Below, piece after piece: positions 44,376 to 51,183 of a stretch of DNA of 64,000 nt. Position 1 is the first letter of the stretch. Each line of letters opens with the position of its first letter. The notes beneath the pieces were generated by a model. The model made no database searches, was not told the DNA's origin, and saw only the letters and a program-made list of their open reading frames with translations. Made by a program: the position numbers and the translations under genes. Source of the DNA: Xanthomonas sp. SI (GTDB taxonomy: Bacteria > Pseudomonadota > Gammaproteobacteria > Xanthomonadales > Xanthomonadaceae); the NCBI RefSeq assembly GCF_014236855.1, contig NZ_CP051261.1:248001-312000 (forward strand), read 5' to 3'.

Positions 44376-44721
44376 GATCGGGATACCCTTGTTATTGGTT
44401 TAGTCGGCGCTGAGGCGTGGGCCGTTCGCTGCCGATATGTAAATTATCCGTTAGCCACCCGAACTTCCCCTGAATTTCAAACTGACCGGTATATAAATCA
44501 GACGCCCTGTTCAGGAACTTTCGAAGGCATGGTTTCGAGGGCGAATGGGCAGCACGGTCCGCGTTGCTACCGGATCACACGTCGCGGCATTTCCGGCATG
44601 CCAACCGCAATCGACTCGTTGCCGATGGGATTGGTGGCGGGCTCTTCTTCGTACTTACCGCTGCGGCCGCGTCCCCGTCTGCTCGTTCAGCGCGCTCCCA
44701 ACAGCGGCGCGCGCGGTGCGC
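44376..44721. other. Upstream region of ax21, no gene seen
   Basis: 346 bases. The part next to ax21 is A+T-rich for this genome (for instance GGTATATAAATCAG at about 44490 and AAATTATCC near 44440) and should hold the promoter. The remainder up to the reductase gene stop shows no convincing coding frame. Confidence 0.5.
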
Positions 44722-45390
44722 TTACCAAGTGATCAGCGGCGAACGATGTATCCAGTCGCTGGAGGTCACCTGGTCCAAGACGAACGCCGCGACATCCGAA
44801 CGCGCGATGGTGCCGCCGTGGAAACCGGTGAGATCGGTGAGCGCGCGGACATCGCCGCGGGCAGGCTTGTCGTTGAGGACGGAGGGGCGGACCAGCACCC
44901 AGTCGAGTCCGCTGTCGCGGATCAGCGCTTCCTGCCGATTCTTGTCCGCATACACCTTGCGCAGGAGTAGTGGAAAGATCAGCTTGTCGAAGAGAAAGCC
45001 GCCGTGTCCCGCGCTGTCGCCGGCCCCCATGCCGGTAATGCCGACCAGGCGTGCGACCTGCTCCGCCTGCATCGCACTCACCAGCGCCCGCGTCGCGGTG
45101 GAGAGCAGTGTGACCTCGCGGCGCGGGCTGGCCGGTGTGCCCAGTGCGCTGATGACCGCGTCGCGGCCGCGCAGCGCCTGGCGCAGGATCGTCTCGTCGC
45201 GGGCGTCTCCTACGATGAGTTCGGCCCCGCCGAGATGACGCGCACGGTCGGGCGAACGTACCAGCGCCGCGACGTCGTACCCTCTGGCCACTGCCTGGCC
45301 GACGATGAGCCGGCCGGTGCCGCCGGTCGCGCCCAGGACCAGAATCTTCGGTCGGTCAGGCGCGATATTGCCGCTGTCGTGCTGTTGCAT
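44722..45390 (-). CDS. NAD(P)-binding atypical short-chain reductase
   Basis: 222 residues from ATG 45390. Rossmann loop ILVLGATGGTGRLIVGQAVA near residue 16, then VRSPDRARHLGGAELIVGDA and LVGITGMGAGDS. This is the NAD(P)H-binding (NmrA/SDR_a5) type with homology to flavin-reductase and NmrA-like proteins; the classic YxxxK of SDRs is not clear, so it may be a redox sensor rather than an enzyme. It lies downstream of two further minus-strand genes (45590 and 46103) with gaps of about 200 and 40 bases. Confidence 0.8.
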   Translation of the reverse strand: MQQHDSGNIAPDRPKILVLGATGGTGRLIVGQAVARGYDVAALVRSPDRARHLGGAELIVGDARDETILRQALRGRDAVISALGTPASPRREVTLLSTATRALVSAMQAEQVARLVGITGMGAGDSAGHGGFLFDKLIFPLLLRKVYADKNRQEALIRDSGLDWVLVRPSVLNDKPARGDVRALTDLTGFHGGTIARSDVAAFVLDQVTSSDWIHRSPLITW

Positions 45391-45589
45391 GTCGGTTTCC
45401 TCGAAGATAGGGACGCCTGCTGTAGGTCGTCCAGGATGGAGGTGACTTTTCGGCCAGGTATCGCTGCTGGCCGAACCGTTGCCAGTTCGTCAAACGGGGC
45501 CGAGCGTTGGGGGGCGTCGGCGTGGCGTTCCATACCGCTGCCCGCATGAAACAGCTCCGCGCGGACAGGGAATGGAGGCGGATGCTTGT

Positions 45590-46063
45590 TCAGAGCCGGC
45601 CGTCCGCGAGCAGTTCGCGGGTGCGTTTCAGCGTCGAGTGCAGCGCGGCCTTATAGCCCTTGTCGCTGTCGAACTGCGCCTGCTCGGCCTGCTCCTCGGG
45701 GCCGCCCGGCGCCTTGCCGCGCAGGCCCAGATAGCAGTAGAAGCGCAGTTGCAGCGCTCCGGCCGCGTCTTCGAACAGCACGTTGACGATCGCGCCTTCG
45801 CGCGGACCGGTGGCCTGGAAGAAGGTGATCTTGCTTTCCGGTTCGAGGGCGATGATCTCGCGCAGGTCGGTGCCGGCGATCGTAGCTTCGCGCACGAAGT
45901 GCGTCGCGCTTTCCTCCACGACATCGCAGCGGGTGCACAGGCCTTCGGGCAGGAACAGGCGGGCGTCGCGGGCCTTGAGCAGCAGGCCCTGCCAGGCCTG
46001 CGCGCGGGTCAGCGGGAGTTCGCCGGGAGGGTTCACGGCGACGGTGGCGGTCGAATAGATCAT
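45590..46063 (-). CDS. AtaL-like (DUF1857) SRPBCC-fold protein
   Basis: 157 residues. The start MIYSTATVAVNPPGELPLTR and LTRAQAWQGLLLKARDARLF, then FVREATIAGTDLREIIAL and QLRFYCYLGL, fit the AtaL-like/DUF1857 branch of the SRPBCC (START-like) superfamily, which makes a deep ligand pocket. Most known members are fungal or bacterial proteins of uncertain role, some in secondary-metabolite clusters. It is 39 bases from the NmrA-like gene upstream and is likely in its transcript. Confidence 0.8.
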   Translation of the reverse strand: MIYSTATVAVNPPGELPLTRAQAWQGLLLKARDARLFLPEGLCTRCDVVEESATHFVREATIAGTDLREIIALEPESKITFFQATGPREGAIVNVLFEDAAGALQLRFYCYLGLRGKAPGGPEEQAEQAQFDSDKGYKAALHSTLKRTRELLADGRL

Positions 46064-46102
46064 GGTGGCGTCCTGGTGGTGTAGGTGCGCAAGCGCTGCG
46101 TG

Positions 46103-46972
46103 TCAGGAGGAGGTCGCGACCCGGGTGGCGAACTCGCGATAGGAGTGGAGCGGACGACCCAGCAGCATGGTCAGGCGTTCGACGTCGCCGGCGGCGGGGA
46201 TCATGCCGTCGCTGATGAAACGCTCGCTCATCAGGCGCATGTCGTAGGCCATCCAACTCGGCATGAACTGGCGCAGGTTCTGCTCGAATGCGGCGGTGTC
46301 CTCGCCCGCATAGGAGATCTGGCGGCCCAGCGCCTCGCTCCAGATCGCGGCGATAGAGGCGCCGGTCAGCGTCTCGGGGCCGACCAGGTTGATGCGCTCC
46401 AGCGCCAGCGGCACTGCCGACTGCTCGCGGCGCAGCAGTTCGATAGCCGCGACCTCGCCGATGTCGCGGGTATCGACCATCGCCAGGCCCTTGCTGCCGA
46501 TCGGCATCGGATAGACGCCGTAGCCGCTCACCACGTCCTTGATCGTGAGGTCGTTGTCGATGAAGTAGGCCGGACGCAGGATGGTGGCGTTCAGGCCCAT
46601 CTGCTCGATCATGCGTTCCACGCCGTACTTGCCGGCGAAGTGCGGCACGTTGACGTACAGGTCGCTGTGGATCACCGACAGATAGACGAAGCGCTCGATC
46701 CCGGCCTGGCGGGCGACGTTCAGTGCGATCAGGGCCTGCGTGTACTCGTCGGCGACCACGGCGTTGAGCAGAAACAGCGTGGAGACCCCGGAGAAGGCGC
46801 CGCGCAGCGAGTCGACATCGAGCAGATCGCCCTGGACGACCTCGACGCCTGCCGGCAGATTGGCCTTGGCCGGGTCGCGGACCAGCGCGCGGACATCGGC
46901 GCCGCGCTTGACGAGTTGTTCGACGACCTGACGGCCGACATTGCCGGTGGCACCGGTTACGAGAATGGTCAT
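46103..46972 (-). CDS. NmrA-like NAD(P)H-binding protein (quinone oxidoreductase-like)
   Basis: 289 residues from ATG 46972 with AAGGAA seven bases upstream. The first strand-turn-helix MTILVTGATGNVGRQVVEQL and DVRALVRDPAKANLPAGVEV mark the NmrA/QorB group; LLNAVVADEYTQALIALNVA and FVYLSVIHSDLY follow. It may reduce quinones or sense NADP. It is divergent from the LysR regulator at 47083, which probably controls it; a direct repeat lies between them. Confidence 0.85.
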   Translation of the reverse strand: MTILVTGATGNVGRQVVEQLVKRGADVRALVRDPAKANLPAGVEVVQGDLLDVDSLRGAFSGVSTLFLLNAVVADEYTQALIALNVARQAGIERFVYLSVIHSDLYVNVPHFAGKYGVERMIEQMGLNATILRPAYFIDNDLTIKDVVSGYGVYPMPIGSKGLAMVDTRDIGEVAAIELLRREQSAVPLALERINLVGPETLTGASIAAIWSEALGRQISYAGEDTAAFEQNLRQFMPSWMAYDMRLMSERFISDGMIPAAGDVERLTMLLGRPLHSYREFATRVATSS

Positions 46973-47031
46973 GGTGATTTCCTTGGTTGGGGTTTGGTCT
47001 GGGTGTGGGCAAACAATAGGAGGTTCCATAT

Positions 47032-47079
47032 TCAAAACACAGACTCTAAAATGTGGACGCCTCGTATCAAATCTGAGAC
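47032..47079. promoter_or_regulatory. Candidate LysR operator: direct repeat TCAAA-N4-AGAC
   Basis: TCAAAACACAGAC at 47032 and TCAAATCTGAGAC at 47067, 35 bases apart, inside the 110-base region between the LysR gene and the NmrA-like gene. The region is A+T-rich. Typical location for LysR autoregulation, but the motif is inferred only from repetition. Confidence 0.45.
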
Positions 47080-47082
47080 GCA

Positions 47083-47964
47083 ATGGACCTGAATGCCCTA
47101 GAGGATTTCCAACTAGTGGCCGCGCATGGCGGCTTCGGCAGAGCCAGCCGCGCCAGTGGCCGGTCCAAGGCGACCTTGTCGCGCCGGGTCGCCGATCTCG
47201 AAGACTCGTTGGGCATACGGCTCATCGAACGAGGCGAGCGCAGCCTGGGCCTGACCGAAGCTGGCCAGATCCTGCTGGCCAGACTTGAGGGGCCGATGCG
47301 CGAGGTGGCCGACGCGATCGCGGCGGCGCGGGACGGGCTGGCGGCCCCGCGAGGCCGGCTGCGTGTCGCCGCGCCGCTGCTGTTCTCGCAAGTGGCGCTG
47401 GGACGGCTTGCCGCCGCGTTCCAGGCGCTCTATCCGCAAGTGCAGATAGAGGCCGTCTCCGAGGACCGTGTCGCCAACCTCGTCGAGGAGCAGTTCGACG
47501 TCGCCATCCGCATCAATCCGCGCAAGGACAGCGTGCTGGTCGGCAGGTGTTTCGCCAAGGACCGGTTGCTGCTTGCGGCGGCTCCTGCCATCGAGAGGCC
47601 AAAAGGGCGGAAAGGCGAGACGCCGCGGGTCCCGGCCGTGGTGACGCCGTCCTATCGCGACGGCGAGCTGTGGTCCGTGCAGGGCGGCCAGCTCGTCGTC
47701 GAACCACAGCCCGTGCTGCGGCTGTCCTCGCTGCTGACGGTCCGCGACGCGGTCACCGCCGGCGCGGGCGCGGCCATGCTGCCGCAATCGCTGATCGGGC
47801 ATCTTCTCGACAAGGGCGAACTGGTCGCGTGGGGCGCGGCCGGCGACGAGGTCGAACTGTGGGTGCTGCACACCTCGCGGCGCCTGCAGAGCCCTAAGGT
47901 CCGGGCCTTCGTCGAGTTCATCTGCGGCTGCTACCCGAGTGGCGTGTTTGTCGTCGACGCCTGA
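47083..47964 (+). CDS. LysR-family transcriptional regulator
   Basis: 293 residues. N-terminal winged helix MDLNALEDFQLVAAHGGFGR ... SKATLSRRVADLEDSLGIRL with the LysR helix-turn-helix, then a periplasmic-binding-like effector domain (GRLRVAAPLLFSQVALGRLA, QFDVAIRINPR, VRDAVTAGAGAAMLPQSLIG). It resembles the CrgA/AaeR type. Divergent from the NmrA-like gene and expected to regulate the 44722-46972 genes. Effector unknown. Confidence 0.88.
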   Translation: MDLNALEDFQLVAAHGGFGRASRASGRSKATLSRRVADLEDSLGIRLIERGERSLGLTEAGQILLARLEGPMREVADAIAAARDGLAAPRGRLRVAAPLLFSQVALGRLAAAFQALYPQVQIEAVSEDRVANLVEEQFDVAIRINPRKDSVLVGRCFAKDRLLLAAAPAIERPKGRKGETPRVPAVVTPSYRDGELWSVQGGQLVVEPQPVLRLSSLLTVRDAVTAGAGAAMLPQSLIGHLLDKGELVAWGAAGDEVELWVLHTSRRLQSPKVRAFVEFICGCYPSGVFVVDA

Positions 47965-48138
47965 CCTGAGCCAGTCGGCGCACGCCATACGGATGCGCGG
48001 ATTGCGCACCTGCCCCTGGCTGCCAGGCAGCGCCACGCATCGTCTGGAGCGTCCGCTACCGACCGACCGTGCGAGGAGACGATGCGGCTTGCGAGATAGC
48101 TCGGGGGACTCGGCATGGCCGCATCGCTGCGTACCGCT

Positions 48139-48546
48139 TCACGGATGCAGCGACAGGCGCTTGGTGGCTTTTTCCACGGCCTTCTTCGGCCCGCGCAACC
48201 CGATCCCCACGAGGTTCAGATCGCCCGGGTCTTCCGCGGCGAAGGCCTGGCGATTGGCGTCGTCGTGCCCGGTCGCGAACATGGCGAACACATAGGGCAG
48301 CACGGTGATCTCGCGTTCCAGTCCCACCCGGTGCGCGGCCTGGAGTCCGGCGAGGTCGGCCTCGAACACCAGCATCGGCTGGCCGAGCATGTTGCCGTAG
48401 CGGTGGCCGTTCGCATCGACGTAGGGTTCGCCCATGGCGTCGGGGGCGGCCGCTGCGATGCCGGTCGCGAGGAAGGCAACGACATTCAACCGCTGCCAGG
48501 TCGCCAGGTCGTTGCGGACGATGAGAGCCACTTTGGTGTCGAACAT
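48139..48546 (-). CDS. DUF2000-family protein
   Basis: 135 residues from ATG 48546 (MFDTKVALIVRNDLATWQRL). The segments NVVAFLATGIAAAAPDAMGE, YVDANGHRYGNMLGQPMLVF and a C-terminal LVGIGLRGPKKAVEKATK fit DUF2000, a small peptidyl-tRNA-hydrolase-like fold of unknown function. It lies next to the AraC regulator on the same strand, 52 bases downstream; such pairs are frequent, suggesting the regulator controls it. Confidence 0.8.
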   Translation of the reverse strand: MFDTKVALIVRNDLATWQRLNVVAFLATGIAAAAPDAMGEPYVDANGHRYGNMLGQPMLVFEADLAGLQAAHRVGLEREITVLPYVFAMFATGHDDANRQAFAAEDPGDLNLVGIGLRGPKKAVEKATKRLSLHP

Positions 48547-48598
48547 GGGGGAACTCCGTTCTCGCTGGACTGTGGCCATGATCGGAGCCGCCCAGGAT

Positions 48599-49453
48599 TC
48601 AATCTAGAACGCCTGTGCACTGCCGCTGGTACGCGGCCGGGGTGAGCCGGTAGGCGCGCTTGAACCAGCGGCCCAGATGGCTTTGATCGGCAAAGCCGAC
48701 CTTGAGCGCCACGTCCGCCGGTTCCTGGCCCGTGGCCAGCAGGGCGCGCGCGACGCGCAACCGCAAGCGGATCAGGTAAGCGTGCGGCGACAGGCCGAAC
48801 GTGCGCTGGAATTGCCGGGTGAGACGGAACCGGTCCATGTCGGCGTAGCCGGCAAGTTCATCCAGGCCGACGTCGCGTTCCATCTGCGCGTGCAGGAAAT
48901 CCCTGGCCCGCACCATCCTTGCCGCCGAATCGCGCGCGGGCTGCGCATCCGCAGACAGATGCGAGGACAGCAGCCGCATCATGCGATCCAGGCTCTGATC
49001 CCGCGCCAGGCGGCCTTCGCCGTGATGCACGGCGAGGAAGGCCTGGCGTATTGCCGCACTCAGCACGGCGTCGCCGGTCAAGGTGCTCCGAAAAGCCGGT
49101 TGAATCGCGGAGATGTCCCACTGGCCGAGCCGTTGCAGCATCTCCGCCACCCAGGACTGGGGGAGGTAGAGCATCGCGTAGGTGAAGCCGTCCTCCTCGG
49201 GCGCATGCCCGTCGTGGACCGCCCCGGGCTCGATGAGGATGGCGCGCCCGGGCGTACTGGTATGCAGCGATCGATGGCAGTGGAACCGCTGCACTCCCTG
49301 CAAGGTGACGCCGACCAGCACTTCGTCATGATCGTGGGGATCGTAGGCGTGTCCGCGGAAATGCGCGTGCACGCTCTCGATCCCGGTTTCCCGGTCGCGG
49401 CGAATCCTGACCCAATCGTCGGTGGTGATCGTTTTTCGGGAGCTGGATGTCAT
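48599..49453 (-). CDS. AraC-family transcriptional regulator
   Basis: 284 residues from ATG 49453, with AGGGTAG in front. N-terminal cupin-like sensing domain (HAHFRGHAYDPHDHDEVLVG, IEPGAVHDGHAPEEDGFTYA), then two helix-turn-helix motifs: VGLDELAGYADMDRFRLTRQ and PADVALKVGFADQSHLGRWF, followed by KRAYRLTPAAYQRQ. It should activate transcription of itself or of the DUF2000 gene downstream. Ligand unknown. Confidence 0.88.
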   Translation of the reverse strand: MTSSSRKTITTDDWVRIRRDRETGIESVHAHFRGHAYDPHDHDEVLVGVTLQGVQRFHCHRSLHTSTPGRAILIEPGAVHDGHAPEEDGFTYAMLYLPQSWVAEMLQRLGQWDISAIQPAFRSTLTGDAVLSAAIRQAFLAVHHGEGRLARDQSLDRMMRLLSSHLSADAQPARDSAARMVRARDFLHAQMERDVGLDELAGYADMDRFRLTRQFQRTFGLSPHAYLIRLRLRVARALLATGQEPADVALKVGFADQSHLGRWFKRAYRLTPAAYQRQCTGVLD

Positions 49454-49764
49454 GGCGCTACCCTGCAAGAGCGCGGCGGGCAGCTCGCTCGGATCGACTC
49501 AGGCGATGTTCCTGACGGCCGAGTGTAAGAACGAAGCGTTGCCGACTTCAACTGCAAGCAGGGACGCCCGTAATGCACGTTCGCGAGAGGTAGCGGTGTT
49601 CCGGCGGAAACCTCGGCGTGCAGCTTTCGTGGCGTTGTCGTGGAGAAGGCGTCATGCCTGCGCCGCCGCCGCCGTGTGTCGAATCGCGCGGCAGTCGTGG
49701 TCTATGTTGTTGCGCCGTTCGGCCCAAAGGACGTGTCGCCATCAACCAGTGTCCTGCCGCGCGT
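49454..49764. other. Intergenic stretch without a recognised gene
   Basis: 311 bases between the AraC regulator and trmL. No convincing coding frame, terminator or repeat seen. Confidence 0.45.
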
Positions 49765-50244
49765 TCAATCCGCGCCGGGGAAGCCCAGTTGCCGCCATGC
49801 TTCGAACACTACCACCGCCACCGCGTTGGACAGGTTGAGGCTGCGGTTGTGCGGGCGCATCGGCAGGCGCAGGCGTTGCGCGGGCGGAACCTGTTCCAGC
49901 ACCTCGGCCGGCAGGCCGCGGGTCTCCGGGCCGAACAGGAACGCATCGCCGTCGGCGAAGGCGGGCGCATCGTAGCGGGTGTCGCTGCGGGTACTCAGGG
50001 CGAACAGGCGGCGCGGGGCGATGCTTTGCAACGCGGCGTCCAGCGAAGCGTGGACCTGCAGGCGTGCGTACTCGTGGTAATCCAGGCCGGCGCGTTTGAG
50101 CTGCTTGTCCTCGAGGTCGAAGCCGAGCGGCTCGATCAGGTGCAGCTGCGCGCCGGTATTCGCGCAAAGGCGGATGGCGTTGCCCGTGTTGGGCGGTATT
50201 TCGGGTTGGAACAGCAGGACATGCAGCGTGGGCGTGGCGGTCAT
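49765..50244 (-). CDS. trmL: tRNA (cytidine/uridine-2'-O-)-methyltransferase TrmL
   Basis: 159 residues. SPOUT-class trefoil-knot protein: HVLLFQPEIPPNTGNAIRLC at the N-terminus, FLFGPETRGLP (motif 2) and LPMRPHNRSLNLSNAVAVVV (motif 3) with the SAM-binding knot. It methylates the wobble ribose (position 34) of tRNA-Leu. In Escherichia coli trmL lies near the secB-gpsA region; here the two are separated by about 6 kb of accessory genes. Confidence 0.95.
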   Translation of the reverse strand: MTATPTLHVLLFQPEIPPNTGNAIRLCANTGAQLHLIEPLGFDLEDKQLKRAGLDYHEYARLQVHASLDAALQSIAPRRLFALSTRSDTRYDAPAFADGDAFLFGPETRGLPAEVLEQVPPAQRLRLPMRPHNRSLNLSNAVAVVVFEAWRQLGFPGAD

Positions 50245-50295
50245 TGGCGCAGTTTACGCGCCGGCTCCGGCCTGCGCCGGCGAAGCGTCGCCGGC

Positions 50296-50769
50296 TCAGC
50301 GCGCCAGGCTGGTGGTCAGGTCCTGGCCCAGGTTCTGCAGGCTCGGCTGCAGCTGCAGCATCGCGCTGTCCAGGGCGCCGCTGACCACGCTGCCGATCGC
50401 GAAGACGCTCTGGGTGTCGGCGCTCGGACGCACCTGCACTGCGGTCAGGGTAACAACGCGCGGGCTCGTGGCCTGCTCGGTAGCGCGCTGGGCGATCTGC
50501 TCGGCGGACGGACGCACCTGCACCGACGCCAGCGTGGCGATGCGGCTGGACAGCTCGGCGTCGCGCTGCGCCAGCTGCTCGGCGGAGGGACGCACCTGCA
50601 CCGCGGTCAGGGTGGCGATGCCGCTGTTGCGCTCGAAGGTGCGCTGGGCGATCTGCTCGGCGGAGGGGCGGACCTGCACGCTGTCCAGGGTGGCGGTCGG
50701 TGCGGCGATGGCCGGCGCGGCGAGCAGGGCGGCGATGGCGAAGGTCAGGGCGAAGGAAGCGGTTTTCAT
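50296..50769 (-). CDS. Secreted protein with four VQVRPSAEQ repeats
   Basis: 157 residues from ATG 50769. Signal peptide MKTASFALTFAIAALLAAPA with AIAAPTATL after it. Four repeats of 24 to 28 residues follow, each with a near-constant core VQVRPSAEQIAQR and variable linkers: TLDSVQVRPSAEQIAQR, TLTAVQVRPSAEQLAQR, TLASVQVRPSAEQIAQR, and TLTAVQVRPSADTQ (last copy truncated). The tail LDSAMLQLQPSLQNLGQDL is helical. The family was not recognised. The regular core with variable spacers suggests a repeated binding module or a peptide precursor. Divergent from the M16 peptidase gene. Confidence 0.75.
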   Translation of the reverse strand: MKTASFALTFAIAALLAAPAIAAPTATLDSVQVRPSAEQIAQRTFERNSGIATLTAVQVRPSAEQLAQRDAELSSRIATLASVQVRPSAEQIAQRATEQATSPRVVTLTAVQVRPSADTQSVFAIGSVVSGALDSAMLQLQPSLQNLGQDLTTSLAR

Positions 50770-51183
50770 GGCGGGCCTCGTTGGTGTTGTTGAGCAGTGG
50801 TGTGGTAGTAAGGTAGAACACCTAATCAGGGTGTGCAAGAACTTTCTTCTGTTTTTTCTACTTATTAAGCTTTCATTCATTATTTGATTTGACGGTGTTT
50901 GTTGCGCCCCAGATACAAAGCAGATCCTGTGCCAACTTCAAAGCATTGTTATTCAAGGTTTTTTTGCGGAGCCGTGTGTCCGCAGGCGGACACACGGTCG
51001 CTTGCGTACGTCCGTCTTCGGCCTGCCGGTCACCCCTCCGGCAGCGTCGTCCGCCCATCGCGTTCAGGATCGAAGGCGCCAGCGATGCTCAGGAACGGGC
51101 CGAAAGGCATACGCGGGCGCGGCATCGGCCCGTTACGATCGAGGCCTGGCTGTCCTTCCATTCATTACTCAAAAGGAACTTGC
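50770..51183. other. Divergent promoter region between the repeat protein and the M16 peptidase
   Basis: 414 bases without a gene. It contains an unusually A+T-rich part (about 50815-50970, with TTTCTTCTGTTTTTTCTACT) and the perfect palindrome at 50972-50997. Confidence 0.55.
50972..50997. promoter_or_regulatory. Perfect 26-base palindrome, possible operator or hairpin
   Basis: CCGTGTGTCCGC-AG-GCGGACACACGG. A T-run precedes it on the plus strand but none follows, so it is not an intrinsic terminator for either gene. It may be a regulator-binding site or a 5' hairpin of the peptidase transcript. Confidence 0.5.

Noticed and set aside
50958..50997. Intrinsic terminator formed by the T-run and palindrome
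   Set aside because: The T-run is on the wrong side of the stem for the plus strand, and the minus strand reads A after it.
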